Source of the DNA: Persicaria tinctoria
Taxonomy: Eukaryota; Streptophyta; Magnoliopsida; Caryophyllales; Polygonaceae
Direction: 5' to 3'
Assembly: GCA_037127255.1 (NCBI GenBank)
Contig: JBANSL010000009.1
Span: 20,101,475-20,165,474, forward strand
Length of the DNA: 64,000 nucleotides
Shown here: positions 46,394 through 59,152 of the stretch, one piece after another
Position numbering within the stretch: position 1 is the stretch's first letter
Layout of the letters: each line of letters opens with the position of its first letter
Program-made: the position numbers and the translations under genes
Notes under the pieces: generated by a model
What the model was told of the DNA's origin: nothing
The model's database searches: none
The model's input: only the letters and a program-made list of their open reading frames with translations

Positions 46394-49300
46394 TCAAGGT
46401 GGCATTTGCAGGGCCCATGTAGCTTGGGCTTCAAATAGTACTCCATTCTTGTCAATCAGCTGCAGTCCGCCTGAATGAATCTTGTTCACCACGAAGGGCC
46501 CCATCTTCTTCTTGTTGAATTTGTTAGGAAACCAATGATCCTTTGATTTGGAAACATAGAGCTTGTCTCCAATTTCATACTCCTTAGGCTCATAATTGGA
46601 AATCCTACATAAGCGCACATACCAAGGCAAACCTCTCCCATGTATAGATAGATCTTTAATGGAAATAGGAGAAGAAAGATCCATACCTTGGCTTACCTTC
46701 GCAGAATCGGATTCGGGGACCTTTGATTTTGGTCGATTTCGAGTAAGAGTACTCGATATCGAGGAGTTTTCTGCTTCTGGTGGGTTGCTCCTCGAGGGAG
46801 GTGTAGTCAAGGAAGCAAGGTTTTGGTCAATATCGACCAATTTGGTCGATATCGAGTAGTTTTTCTCGACTTCCAATAGATTGCTCGTCGGTGAAGGCGA
46901 AGTCAAGGCAGCAGGATTTTGGTCGATATCGACCAATTTCCTCGATATCGAGGAGTCCTTGGCCTCCACTGGGTTGCTCGACGAAGCTGCTGCTGGTGGA
47001 GGGCTCCGATTTTGGTCGATGTCGACCAATTTCGTCGATGTCGAGGAATTCTGGTCGACTTCGACCCCATACTTGCATCCTGTCAAGGTATCTGAGAAAT
47101 ACTTAGTCGACTTCGACTTACCTTGGTCGATGTCGAGCAGATCATCTGTGTCGTTGTTTAGGATGGCCATGATCTTCTCCACCTGGGCTTTCATATCCCT
47201 TTTTTCCAGCTCTTCATGAGTCATATTTCTTACCTTAGGCTCCCCGCATGTAATGTAACCAGCTGATATAGATTTTACCTCTTCCATTGGACCTGTATGC
47301 CTTTCAGTTTTATTAAAAGAATACTCAATTACCTCATCGCTGATGTTGAAAGTGAGTACTCTCTTCCTTACGCTTATGTTGGCATCCACCGTCGCCAAGA
47401 AGGGCCTTCCTAGAATAATTGGACAAGCAGGGTCCTCCGCCATATCAATAACTAGATAATCAGCAGGGACAAAGAACTTACCTACTTGCACTGGCACATT
47501 GTCCACCATGCCTGTTGGGATGACCACCGTGTTGTTTGCCATATAAAGCTTGGCATCCACAGGCTCTAGGGCACCTATCTTAATCTTGGACCATATTGTT
47601 AAAGGCATTATACTCACTCTAGCTCCAAGATCACATAATGCATTAAATTTATATTGACCAAATCCAATGGTTATAGCAAACTTACCTGGATCTGGCCTTT
47701 TCTCAAGTATGCCCATATGGCTGCATTCCTCTGTAATCTCAGCCATTGACCGCTTCTTGCTTAGAATCTCCTTGAGGAACTTGACGCGGGATGGCATTTC
47801 ATTGAGAGCTTCTGTGAAGGGTATGGTAACATTGAGCTTCTGAAGCATCTTGATGAAGCGCTGAAACTTCTTCTCTGCTGGATCCTTTGGAGATTTTGTC
47901 GGGAATGACTGCTTCTTTTTCTGGTTCGGAGCCAGAACAGATGTCGGAGGTGTTGCAGCTTTCTCGACGCCGACTTGGTTCTCCTCGACATCGACCAGAT
48001 GTTCTTCGATATCGACTACTTTTCTCGATGTCGAGTTGCTGTGATGTGCAGACAAAGGGTGGTTCAATTTATCCTCAACATTGAGTTGGCCTTCCTCGAT
48101 ATCGACCAGGGTTTTGTCGATATCGACTTGTTGTTTATCGATATCGAGTTGCTGATCTGCTCTGTCCTGCTGCTTTCCGACTTCTGGCTCGCATAGTTGG
48201 TGCCCGCTCCTGAGTTTTACAACAGTGATGTATCCTGTCTTCACCTTGGGATTGGGCTCAGAAGATCAAGGGAGCGTACATGACTGTCTGGGGACGCCTG
48301 CTGCTAGCTGGCCAATCTGTGTCTCCATTGATTTCCGCCATATATCAATCTCCCCAAGCCTAGAGTTGACATCTTGTATCTGAGTGTAGACTGAGTTGAA
48401 GGACTGCTTGGTGTCTGAATGATTCCTCCGCATTTCCTCTAGGATGGTTTGTAAGCCATCCTTTTTCTGGTCCCTTTCCGGATGTCCTGGAGCTCTGTAT
48501 GACGGGGGGTTCCTAGGGGCACCTTGGTTCCATTGTGGTTGCTCGAACCTTTGGTCCCCCATATAGCAATTAGGACCCCTTGCGTAAGCTGCCTCTTCGT
48601 GGTATTCTGCCAACCTGACTTGCTTTGTGTGTGGGCACTCAGTAGTGGTGTGCCACTGTGATCCGCATTCGATGCAGGGCTTGTTGACAGAAAGATACTG
48701 GACTTGCTTGAGGAGCTTGCGATTCTGATCTCTGTAGTATTGCTCCTTGACATCTGGATCAATTTCCTTAGAGGGCTCATAGAGGGGCATGGATGGGGCT
48801 GGCCTGGCATAAGAGCTCTCATCATAGTTTGTAGAAGCCCCATACTTATTATCGTAGTTGGTGAGCTTGTCGAGTACACCCCATGCGTCAGTTGGTGGCA
48901 TCGCCAGATATTCATATCGAGTGTACTGATTGATCCTATCCTTAGTGGTCTGGTCAAGAGAATTGAAGAAGATCTCCTGAATGACATAGGGTGGTTGTCC
49001 ATGAGTAGGGCAAGATCGCAGTAGTTCCTTATATCGTTCCCATGCTTTTGTCGGCGGCTCCCCAGGCTTCTGTTTGAAAGCTGTAATCTTCTAGCGGAGG
49101 AGTGCTGTCTTGGCAGGAGGAAAGAATTTGTTGAGAAATTCTTGCTCTACTTGAGCCCATGTCATGAGGGATCGTGGTTTCAGTCCCTCTAGCCACTTCA
49201 ATGTGGGACCAGCGAGAGACCATCGGAAAGCCTTCATCTTGACATATTCCAGAGTAGTACCTTCAGCAAGAGTACGACACATGTCAGAAAAATTGGTAAT

Positions 49301-49690
49301 ATGTTCAAGAGGGCATTCATTAAATCTTCCATAAAAAACATTATTTTTAAGTTCAATAAGGAAGTGAGTGCGAATTTCAAAATTATTTTGAGGGATTAGA
49401 ATGGACGATTCAGGCACGACGAGATTCGGGTGCATGTAATCCTCTGCGTTGGTAGGGTATTGGGCAAGCTCGGCTTCTGCTTGCCTCCTTCGCTCAGCTT
49501 CCTGATCCCTACCTGCTCTCTCAGTGGTGAGAGCAGTATCTTTGGCGACTAGTTCCCTCTGAAGCCTCTGTATCAACTGTTCCTGTGTTTCTGCGGCCGC
49601 CATGGCTCTTTTTAGTTTAGCGTGGATGTGTAGAAGGCGTTCCAGTTCGTCTAAGCCGTCAAACTCAGGTGGTTGACCAGAACGTCGCAT
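46394..49690 (-). pseudogene. gag-PR-linker-GPF polyprotein of Athila derivative 3 (two stops)
   Basis: One frame of about 1,098 codons with stops only at TAG 49091-49093 (Gln in copies A/B) and TGA 48266-48268 (Gly in A). The segment 48244-46394 is open for 616 codons. Order: Retrotrans_gag core, CCHC knuckle (CIECGSQWHTTTEC), acidic linker (LDIDKQQVDIDKTLVDIEE), protease with CDLGARVSIMP, Ser/Pro-rich linker with LVDIDQN repeated three times, and the C-terminal GPF module (EIGDKLYV...KKMGPFVVNKI...ATWALQMPP). Here the protease site and the GPF module, both preceded by stops in A and B, are continuous. RT, RNase H and integrase core are missing. Confidence 0.82.
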
Positions 49691-49752
49691 ACACCTCCAA
49701 AGTAACTCAAAGCAAACGTGAGATTTAACTACCTAAGGCGCGAATGATTGCT

Positions 49753-49770
49753 TCCCCGGCAACGACGCCA
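49753..49770 (-). other. Primer-binding site of derivative 3 (one mismatch)
   Basis: Plus strand tccccggcaacgacgcca; one change from the tRNA-Asp complement (A for G). Three bases from the LTR boundary at 49774. Confidence 0.75.
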
Positions 49771-49773
49771 ATT

Positions 49774-51707
49774 TGTTGTAGGAGGAAATCGAGTCTAAAA
49801 TATAGAAATATAAATCAAACCAGATTCGTGCCCACGCAAATAATTACAAGACCTCCTCTCGATGTAGCAGTTGGAAGTCAGGATCGATCTTCGAGGAAGC
49901 GTGTCAGCGGATCTCAGGTAGCTGTAAATCTCACGGACAGAAAAGCAAACAGAAAGACATAAATAACAAATAAAAGCGGAAAATAAAGTAAAGCAACAGA
50001 AACTACTCGATATCGACTAAAAGTCCTCGATATTGACTAGAACTAATCGACACTAGAAACTCGAATTCGACAAACATAAAGCAAACTCAGACACAGTAAC
50101 TCGATCTCGACAAGATTTCCTCGATGTCGAGTAAAACTACTCGATGTCGACAAAACACTCCTCGAAATCGAAAAACTCAGAAAACTTAAAATTTGCAACT
50201 TTTCGCACGCAGAACACGAATTTCAACGAAATAAATTCAATAAACTAAAATACTTCCAAGGCCAGGGTATCACCACCACAACGATAACCATACAAAATAA
50301 CACATAAAGGCATAAAAGATCATGCTTTTCATCAAATAACTTTCGTTATTAACAAATAGGAAGATAAAGGTTTTCGCATAAACCCTAATTGTTACCAACC
50401 CTTTTTCACATAATTAACCCAAGTTGTATTAAGATCACTTTCACTTCAATAACACAAATAAGGATCACCTTCAACTTTCGCAAAAGAATCATGCTCATAG
50501 GGATAGAAGACGAATTGCATAAAAAGATCAAACCTTTACCGCATCACCTTACATGGCTACCGTCAGGCTCACCCCGACCCTAGAAGTGGGTGGACTACTC
50601 GCTCTTCATCATCAAGAAACTCATCAAATAACAAAAGGAATTAACTTGCAGTTAATAAACCACGGAGAACTTACAACCACTCGAAGCCAAATCCGCTTTC
50701 GCCTTTCCAACTTCTCTCGCCACAAGCTCTCTCCTCTACTTTCTCTATGTAACTAATTGTGTGTGTAATTGAATGAATAAAATCCAGCCCCTAGGGCTTA
50801 TAGACTTCCAATCCTTGCCAATCAAGGAAGGAAAGTATATCTAATATCCTAAAGATAGAATTAAATAAAGATAAAACATTAATTCTAAAGAGAAATAATT
50901 AAATATCTAAAATATCTTCATATGGTAGATATATCTCTCTTCTTGGATGAATCCTTGATAAAACTTGATAGACTTGGATAGATTCGGATCTAAATCAGCC
51001 CAACTCGACTCGGACAGGCCAACAGCATCACGCGACCCATATCGTTTTTCCTCGATATCGAGTAATTTACTCGACATCGAGTAACTTCGGTTGTCGACTT
51101 GCCTGCACTGGCTCTCTCGAGCAACCTTACTCGAGTCGGCTTGGACATGTGCTTTTGGTTTTCTCGATATCGAGGAATTTCCTCGACATCGAGTAGCTTC
51201 ACTCGGCTTCCAGCTCCTCTTGTCGACTTATGGGGTTCAGCTTCGCCGATCTCGGCTCCAGACATAGAAATCGACTTTGGTGTTCCTCGATATCAAGTAA
51301 TTTCTTCGATATCGAGTAAGATGTGCTCCTTCTCTCCTAGCCTTGCTCGATTCTGGTCAGTCCTTGTTGGAAATCGAGAAGCTCTACTCGATATCGACAA
51401 GCTTTAGTCTATATCGACTAACATCTTGTCAGACAGATTTCCTTGCTTTCAGCTCGACTTATCCTGGTTCCGCAACTCCTTGACCTTGGACTTCTGTAGT
51501 TGACTTTTGAGCTTTTCTTCCTTTCTCAGAACTGCTGTAAATTGCCTCGAATTTTGTGAATTTAAACAGAAACTGGTGTAGATTCCATAATTTGGCAAAT
51601 AAGCATAAACTACATAGATTTTGTACTATTCTAGCCCAAATGCATGAAATGCATGCAGAAAACGATATAAAAGAAACTATAAAACATGGCAGATTCGGCT
51701 CACAACA
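49774..51707 (-). repeat. 5' LTR of Athila derivative 3
   Basis: 1934 bp, ending (plus strand) ...GGCTCACAACA. It shares the general layout of the A/B LTRs but is clearly diverged. Near-palindromes are mainly TCGATATCGA and TCGACATCGA (about 50000-50170 and 51050-51420). Confidence 0.8.
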
Positions 51708-52455
51708 GAAATCCTATCTAATATCTAAAGATAAAACTAAATAAAGATAAAACATTAATCTTAAAAGGAAATATATCTAAATATCTAAATATCTTCATGT
51801 GTGGATAAATCCTCTCTCCATGGATAGATCTTTGATAGACTTGGACTCCTTCGCTCCCAAGTAAGCCCAAACAATCCAGCTCGACTCGGACAGGCCCAAC
51901 AGCGTCGCGGCCCAGGAACCTTTTAGTCGATATCGAGTAATTTACTCGATATCGAGGAACTTTGTTCGTCGATTTGGCTTCTCGAGTAACTCTTCCTCGG
52001 AACTGGCTCGGACATGTGTGTCTGGTTTACTCGACATCGAGTAATTTTGTCGATATCGAGTAAAACGTTGCTCGGTGTGTCTTCTCTTCGGCTTCTCGAT
52101 CAGGTGCTGCTTCCTCGAGGCCAGGTGTGGCTTCAAGGCTTGGTCGATATCGAGTAATGCCCTGAACTCGAGTTGGCTTCGTCTTCAGTTCCTCTATCAG
52201 CTCCTCCTCGACCAGGCTTGGCTTCACACCTCTTTGTCGATATCGATGAAAGGTACTCGATATCGAGTAAATCCTAGCTTCTGTCTTTGCTTCTTTGTTT
52301 TGTCCCCGAATGGCTCCAAATTCTGTAATATTAAACCAAAACTTATGTAGACCTCTATTTCTTGCAAATAAGCGTATATTACATAAATTCAACATATTCC
52401 CAGCCCGAAATATGCAAAGTATATAGAATATGGAGCTAAAATGTGCATTTCAACA
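51708..52455 (-). repeat. Fragment of a fourth Athila-type LTR
   Basis: Collinear with, but diverged from, the corresponding part (about 50840-51707) of derivative 3's LTR, in the same orientation. It ends ...CATTTCAACA (plus strand), matching a TGTTGAAATG start on the minus strand. It carries TCGATATCGA near-palindromes (about 51925-52265). Derivative 3 is inserted at its low-coordinate edge. The rest of this LTR should lie beyond the other side of derivative 3 and is missing. Confidence 0.7.
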
Positions 52456-52463
52456 TGGCTATT

Positions 52464-55020
52464 TTAGTGGACATCAGGCAGAGACAAAACATCATGAATA
52501 CTCACTGGTTCATCAATAATACTGTCATTTTTGAAGGGAAATATACCTTCCCTGCATACCACATCTCTGCTATAAAACACAACCTTTGAATCAAGGTCCC
52601 ATAGCTTGTATCCTTTTTTACCAAAAGGATATCCTAAAAGAACACATCTTCTGGCTTTAGCTCCCATTTTGTCTCTTTCTGAGTGAGCAACTGGAGCATA
52701 ACATACGCAACCTATAATTCTCAATTCATCATAGGTAGCAGGCTTATCAAATAACCTCTCATGAGGAGATTTCCAATTCAATATCTCTGTGGGCATCTTG
52801 TTGATCAGGTGAGTGGCTGCCAATAAACACTCTCCCCAAAACTTAATAGGAAAACTTGCATGGATTCTTAGACACCTTGCTATCTCTACCAAGTGTCTGT
52901 CCTTTCTCTCCACCCCACCATTCTATTGTGGAGTATAAGAGACTGACTTCTGATGAACAATCCCTTTGGATATAAACAATTCTATGCACTGTCTCTTCAC
53001 AAATTCAGGGCCATTATTTGTCCTTATGACTTTCACTGGAAGACCAAATTGATTTTCCACATAATTGAGAAAATCTCTGATAGTTTGCAACACCTGCAAC
53101 TTATTTTTCAGTAAAAAGGTCCAAGTGACCCTTGTACAGTCATCAAGGATAGTAAGAAAGTAAGAATATACATTATAAGTGACCGATTTACAAGGACCTC
53201 ATAGGTCCATATGCATTAAATCAAAAGGCTTAACAGTAATGCTCAAACTTCTCTGAAAAGAAAGTCTACGATGTTTTGACAAAGAACAAGAGTCACATTG
53301 GAATTCATCTAACTTTGAAGAACTAAACATTCTTAAATGTCTTAACTTAGAGATAGAACTGTGACCAAGTCTAGCATGAACAGTTTGCAAGTCAACACTA
53401 ACTTTATTACAACTTTTCATTCTCCATTTCTCTGTGTCACTTGAAGTTGGTGATTCTGAAAAGATCTTGTAAAGACCATGCTTTCTGACTCCTGACAGCA
53501 TCACCTTCTTAGATCCAGGGTCCTGGATATAGCAATAAGTTTTGGTGAATATAACAATCAAGTCAGTTTCATCAAGCACTTTCCCAACCGATAATAACAT
53601 GTGCTTAAAATCAGGCACTAACAAAACATCACTTAGAATAATATGATATGTGAGTTGCAACATTCCCATTTCAGTCACTATTTTGATGGATCCACCTTCT
53701 TAATCTTCTTTTGTTGAACAATACATGAGAATCAGCAACCATATGATCTGTAGCCCCGGTATCTATTATCCATTCAACAAACACAGTACTTTGTGACACA
53801 CTATTTGCAACTGTAGGAGAAATCATACATGCAAAACTTGCAAAAGATCCACTACTGCTTTCTGCTTGATTTCTTCCTCTCGTTCTCTTTAGCACTTCTT
53901 GGTAAACTGCATTTACCATAATATAATCAACACTTCCTTCCCCTGCATCATCATCTAGAGAGATTCCTTGCATCTGGTTGCCCATTGAACCTACTGTGTA
54001 AGCTGTACTCTTATCGGGAGTCCAACTCTTCTCTTTTTCTTTGAGCTACTTAAACCAGTCAGGAATTCCATGGAGCTTGAAACATGGCTCTGCCATATGA
54101 CCTTTCATGCCACAATGAGAGCACTTAGAATTGGCATTTATCCTCTTCAACTATTGTCAATCCTTCCACTCTCTCTTAACTGGCTTACTTCCTCCACCAG
54201 ACGATTTGTATTGATAAGATCCTCCACCTCTATTAGCAGCCATTGCACTTGAATCAGTATTAATACCCTGTGGAACAGAAGTACCACCTGAGGCTTCATT
54301 GCCCCTCTCTACATGCTGCAAAATATATTAGGTTTTGTTGATGCTTGGCAAGGGATCAATAGCTAGTATAGAGTTTCTTACAACATCATACCCATCATTC
54401 AAGCTACCCAAAAACTGCATAAGCTTGTTTCTCGATTCAATCTCAGTAATCTTCCTTTTTAAATCACATGTACAAGTAGCACCAAATACACATTCAGGAA
54501 CACTCTCTAAGACTTGCAACTCATCCAAATGACGCTTAAAGAGATTATACAGATCTGCTAGATTCATGTTACCCTGTTTTATATTTTCAAGCTTCTTCCT
54601 AATTTGAAAAATAAGTGGAGCATTGGATTGACCAAATCTCTCCACTATCTCATCCCAGAGACCTTTAGACGAGTCCATAAACATAAATCCCTCAGCTACA
54701 CTCTTAGTCATAGACTTGAGAAGCCAACATCTCACCATGTAATCCGCTCTTATCCACCTCTCCAAATCAACAGATCCAGCAGGTAGCTTAGCACAAGAGC
54801 CATTAATGAAGCCAAGTTTGCATTTGGCTCCCAGAGCCATCATAACTCCACGGCTCCTTGTCATATAATTGCCTCCATCAAATGGAATTGCAACCAACTG
54901 GGCACCGGGATGATCAGAATTAGAGAGAAATAGAGGATCTGCCAGATTAGCCAGAACACTCATATCTTCATATATCATTTCTCCATAATTAGAACTATCA
55001 CTCACAGTGAACATAAACAC
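52464..55020 (-). pseudogene. copia element 1 gag-PR-integrase polyprotein (broken)
   Basis: gag (55020-54328) contains DPLFLSNSDHPG and the retrotran-gag core. An in-frame CCHC knuckle (CSHCGMKGHMAEPC) lies at about 54082-54123. The protease has WIIDTGATDHM (53985-53671). After a frameshift near 53675 the GAG-pre-integrase HARLGHSSISKL...CDSCSLSKH follows (53678-53199), then integrase. Integrase damage: the Trp after HMDL is TGA (about 53200), the second catalytic Asp is Asn (RTNNGPEF), and TPQQNG carries TAG (about 52917). The end of integrase (52913-52464) is open. It is clearly inactive. Confidence 0.8.
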
Positions 55021-55066
55021 ATAAATTAGCTAAATATGCAAGGAACAACAATGAGAATCGACTGTA

Positions 55067-55078
55067 GCTCTGATACCA
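55067..55078 (-). other. Primer-binding site, tRNA-Met type (copia 1)
   Basis: Plus strand gctctgatacca; on the minus strand TGGTATCAGAGC, the standard primer site of plant copia elements, directly next to the LTR end. Confidence 0.8.
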
Positions 55079-55440
55079 TGTGAAAACATGCCAAGTTTGA
55101 TAAATGCATAATGCAAAATAAGCAAATAAACATCAAGAACATGCCATCACAGGGCACTATTTCATCAGCAAATCAGAGAATAAAAAATGGATTGTCATAG
55201 CCTTCATTAGTGCGGCTGCAATCCCCAAAACCCTACTAATTGGGAAGGGAGAATGCCAGCTTATATGGTAGGGTAATACACCAACATGTGCCTTCCACAT
55301 GAGGTACCAAAAGAGGACAAAAGTCCTTATTACATAAGACGACAAAGGTACTGAAAAACTAAAGGAAATGCAGCAAGAATACAGCTCACATTCAGCTAAG
55401 GCAAATGAAGGAAAGAAGAAGATTATGATGAAGACATATA
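55079..55440 (-). repeat. Probable 5' LTR of copia element 1
   Basis: It starts at tgtgaaaacatg beside the primer site. The outer boundary cannot be fixed because no second LTR copy is present. Length of 300-400 bp is typical for copia. Confidence 0.45.
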
Positions 55441-55478
55441 ATCTTCATATAATAACCATAAAGTCGCATCTAATCCAC

Positions 55479-55715
55479 CTATTCGCTAGGTTTCACACAA
55501 GATCCGATTATAAAACCTAGCTTAAGCTTTGCACCTAGAGCGATCTTAATTCCTCTACTCCAGCTAGAGAAATTAGAACTAGTAAAAGCATTCGCAACAA
55601 GTGTCATATCTGGATGATCGTGGTTCGAAAGGAAAAGAGGATCATTGTCGTTCGCGTTGGCACCTTCATGAGCACCTTCATTCCCTCGATGATTGAGAAA
55701 ATTGTTATCCGCCAT
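55479..55715 (-). pseudogene. N-terminal copia gag fragment
   Basis: An open 78-codon frame starting MADNNFLNHR contains DPLFLSNHDHPDMTLV and WSRGIKIALGAKLKLGFI, the N-terminal signature of copia gag (retrotran-gag type). It resembles the gag start in copia element 1 (55020 downward), including the position of DPLFLSN, but is clearly diverged. It stops after SCVKPSE. It is either the remnant of a second element or a diverged duplicate. No LTR is seen around it. Confidence 0.6.
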
Positions 55716-56841
55716 GACTCAATTTGAACCAATAGATCACAGAAGAACAATCGAACAAAGAACAGAAGATCAGAGGATCCTATCATTTAAATTTTAGATT
55801 GATGTGAAAACTCACCGGGAAGTTGAAATTTTCATGGGTTGGATTTTGTATGTCACACGGGATGTTCGGCATCATAAGATTTTTATAATGAAAAAAATAC
55901 ATTATGATCGGAAAAATTAAAAATCATTTTCTTAGATAATTGATTTTTTTATTCAATAATATTTTTTAAAACATTATCTTTTCTGATTTGTTTTTGTAAA
56001 TATTATAATAACATAAATATATATATAACACACGTACTGTATTATATACCAAATTAATTACCAATGTATGAATCTCTTTCATTTAAAGCATTCACCACAC
56101 TCGGTCGTCACAAAAGGAGCACACTGCCACACTCCATTACGGCATTACTCCGAGCCTGAGATCATATATAGACTGCTGTTTTTATCTTCTTCAAAAGGTC
56201 AATAAATTAAATTATGTGGGGTTGGTTTCATTTCAATTTTCAAATTCGAAGAGCTCAATCCTTTATATATCATATTTAATTATTTTAGATATAATTTTAT
56301 ATTATAAAAATTATATTATATTTATATTAAAAAATTTATTATTTTAGAAAATAAAATTTAAATTATTTAAAAACAAAAAAATGGTTAAATATAAATTTGA
56401 TAAAGTGAAAAAATTACATGGAATTTCATCTCTACCTATCTTATTCTTATAGTTTGTAGTACGAAGTATGAAGGAGAGGAGACTGAGAGATAGAGAGATT
56501 GGTAGGTAGGTATAAGCCTCAGGGCTCAGATGCTCAACCTACCCACAAAATGAAACAGACAAATCAGGTGAGAGTGAGAGTGTGGCATTTGATTGATACA
56601 TTGGGGACTTTTTTTTCTCAAAATTTTCCTTTTGTTTGATTCTTATTAATTTCTTTATATTCTTCAAATTAAAGTTGGGCACAAAGATAAAACAGTATCC
56701 CCTCTGCATGCATCGACGCCTGTTGGTCAAAGATACCACACATGACTCACATACACTTAGCTGCCCTCATCCACCTTGAATGTCCGGTTTGCCACTCCTT
56801 CCCAAATTAGAGGGAAATGTTTGTTTGTCTTTCTCCAAGTG
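55716..56841. other. Intergenic AT-rich sequence
   Basis: AT-rich, no gene. Two weakly GC-richer patches near 56080-56180 and 56690-56830 have no recognisable coding sense. Confidence 0.5.
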
Positions 56842-56916
56842 AGATAGGAGGGAAAAGTCTGCTTTCCCTTAATTAATTGAAGAGAATATATACATAACAA
56901 CTAGGTTAAACTAGAG
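56842..56916 (-). repeat. 3' LTR fragment of copia element 2
   Basis: 75 bp nearly identical to about 59162-59236 of the 5' LTR. The integrase frame runs directly into it and stops at TAG 56911-56913. Confidence 0.8.
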
Positions 56917-58990
56917 CTCATAGGGAGTTTTGTCTTTGAGAAGGGTGGTCGGGGTGCGATTGATAAGATAGCAGGCGGTAAGAACGCATTCGTCCCAGAA
57001 TTTTTGTGGTAAAGAGGCTTGGAACAGGAGAGCACGAGAGACATTAAGAATGTGACGATGTTTGCGCTCTACACGGCCGTTTTGTTGTGGAGTGCCAACG
57101 CATGAGGACTCAAATAGAATGCCATGGTCACGAAAGAATGGCTTGAGGGCTATGAATTCCGAGCCATTATCGTTGCGAAAGCACTTGATAGACGCATGAA
57201 ATTGTGTTTGAACCATAGTGCAAAAATTGCGAAGTAATGAAGAGACTTCGGACTTATGACACATAAGAAAAACCCAAGTAGTGCGAGAATAATCATCAAC
57301 TAAAGTGAGAAAATAAGACGCGCCACAAGTAGAGGGGATACGATAGGGACCCCAAATGTCACAATGAACTAATTCAAAACAAAAAGTAGCCCGAGAAGTA
57401 CTAATGAGAAAGGAAATGCGAGTTTGTTTGGCCTTGTAACAAATATCACAAGGATCAGTCTTATTGGAAACAAGTTTGGAAGCGAAAATACTCGGGAAGG
57501 ACTGGACTAAATGGTGTGAAGGATGCCCAAGGCGTTGATGCCAAAGAGTGGAGGAGTCGACGACGGGGGTGTGGTAGGAGCAGCCGTGGGGAGGAGAGGG
57601 AGGCGGAGTAAGCCATCGCAACCAGGGCACCCTATCTCGGACTTCACCCGCTCCAATCAGCGTCCTCGAAATGCGGTCATGTATCACAAAAAGCTTATCA
57701 GAGGAGATGACGATGCAAGATAATTCAGCAGAGAGACATGTAGACGATAAAAGGTGGCAGACAAGTCCCGGAACAAATAAGACATGAGAAAGAGTCACTC
57801 CATGACAGAGACGAAGGTTGCCGGCCTGTGTAGCTATCGAAACAGTGGCATTAGGGAGCCGAATGTGGAACGGCAGGATGTCACCAAGATCACGAAGCAA
57901 AGTGGCATCGCCTGTCATGTGAAACGAAGCCCCAGAGTCGAGAATCCAAGAGGTAGAGAGAATACCTGACAATTGCGATCAGTAGAGGACTTAGCGTGGA
58001 AGTCCTTGAATTTCTCGAAGAGGAGATTCCAATCGGCATTGGAGACCAAAGAGTCGAAGGCGTCACGATCAGTAGAAGTCATGGGCTGCGAGGTTGAAGA
58101 GGAAGCCGAACTGGCCTGGGCAGCGTGCATAGCGGATCCACGGGTGAGGGACTGTGACGGCGGAGGAGACGGGTTAGGAGTGTCGCGGCCTCGTCCGGGA
58201 GCAGGAGGAGGGGCCCCTGTAGCGGGGTCAGCGACGCCCTTGTCGTGGTTCCAGCCGTCTGGAAAGCCGATGACTTTGAAGCAGGATGATAAATCGTGGC
58301 TGGACCGGCCACAATGAGTGCAAATGAGGCCGCTTTTGTCCGTCTTACCCGAGGAAGGGCGAGACTGAGATCGAGCAGCCATAGCCAGGGAGTCCGAGTG
58401 AGCATCCCTGTCCTTGGCGATGGTCTGGAGACGTTCCTCCTGAACGGCCAGCGAGTAGATACAGTTGAGCGGCGAAAGAGGGTCCTGAGCCACGATGGTA
58501 GACCGGATGGTGGCATAGGTGGCGTCGTCGAGCCCCATCAGAAATTGATGGGCTCACTCAACCTCTCGCTTCTTAGCGGCATTGCCGCAGGTGCAGGCAG
58601 TGGAAGCGGTACGGTGTAGGTGGTGAGCTCATCCCAGAGCTTCTTGAGACGACCGAAGTAGGCAGCGATCGATTGGCCATCCTGACGACAACGAGCAATC
58701 TCAGAACGAATCTGAAGGATCCGGGGACCGTTGCCGACAGAAAAGCGCTGATCAAGATCATCCCAAAGTTCCTTAGCAGTAGCAAAATAGGTGATGTTGG
58801 AACGGAGAGAAGGCTCGATGGACTGAGCGATCCACCCGATCAGCATGGAGTTGACACGCTTCCAGTAAGCCGCATCAGTAGAGCCGGCAGCAGGTGCCGT
58901 GATGGTGCCGTCAAGGAAGCCATCCTTGAACTTGGCAGAGAAAGCATTGAGCATGACGATCTTCCATTCATGGAAGTTCTCGATCACCAC
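56911..58990 (-). pseudogene. copia element 2 gag-PR-integrase polyprotein (frameshifted, truncated)
   Basis: gag begins MVIENFHEW at 58990. A frameshift near 58615 and a TGA near 58556 break it, and the frame continues from about 58538 with FLMGLDDATY-type gag and a CCHC knuckle (CTHCGRSSHDLSSC). A second frameshift near 57970 precedes the protease (STSWILDSGASFHM). Then come GAG-pre-integrase (LWHQRLGHPSH...CDICYKAKQ) and integrase with all three catalytic residues visible (VHCDIWGP, RNDNGSEF, NGRVERKH). It stops at TPYEL in the 3' LTR fragment. RT and RNase H are absent, so it is not autonomous. Confidence 0.8.
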
Positions 58991-59142
58991 GCAAGATCAC
59001 AGGGCAAATAGCAAGACCAGGGTGATCAGAATGATGTAGGTAGTAGGGCGAGGCAGGGGTAAGGGCAAGGGGAGGGATGACGGCCATGGTGAATCGGTAG
59101 GGGAGTCGGCAATAGGGTTAGACGTTTAGGAGGATCGGTAAG

Positions 59143-59152
59143 CCTGATACCA
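59143..59152 (-). other. Primer-binding site, tRNA-Met type (copia 2)
   Basis: Plus strand cctgatacca (TGGTATCAGG on the minus strand), adjacent to the LTR at 59153. Confidence 0.75.

Larger units (their letters stand above)
44205..51707 (-). mobile_element. Athila derivative 3, non-autonomous gag-PR element with truncated 3' LTR
   Basis: Minus-strand order: 5' LTR 51707-49774, primer site 49770-49753, gag-PR frame 49690-46394, 3' noncoding region with purine tracts, 3' LTR from 44914 cut at 44205 by the LINE junction. It has the same reduced coding content as derivatives A and B, but belongs to a separate subfamily: its palindromic repeats are mostly TCGATATCGA in place of TCGAGATCGA. Its right flank is the body of another related LTR (51708-52455). 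Confidence 0.85.
52456..55440 (-). mobile_element. Ty1/copia element 1, disrupted, RT region missing
   Basis: Minus-strand order: an LTR ending at 55079, tRNA-Met-type primer site (55078-55067), gag, CCHC knuckle, protease, GAG-pre-integrase and integrase, then a break where the fourth Athila LTR is inserted (52455). RT, RNase H and the 3' LTR should lie beyond and are absent, consistent with the deletion at the LINE junction. The outer end of the 5' LTR is not certain; 55440 is an estimate. Confidence 0.78.

Noticed and set aside
57523..58619. Plus-strand frames opposite copia 2
   Set aside because: Shadows of the GC-rich gag-integrase reading on the minus strand.
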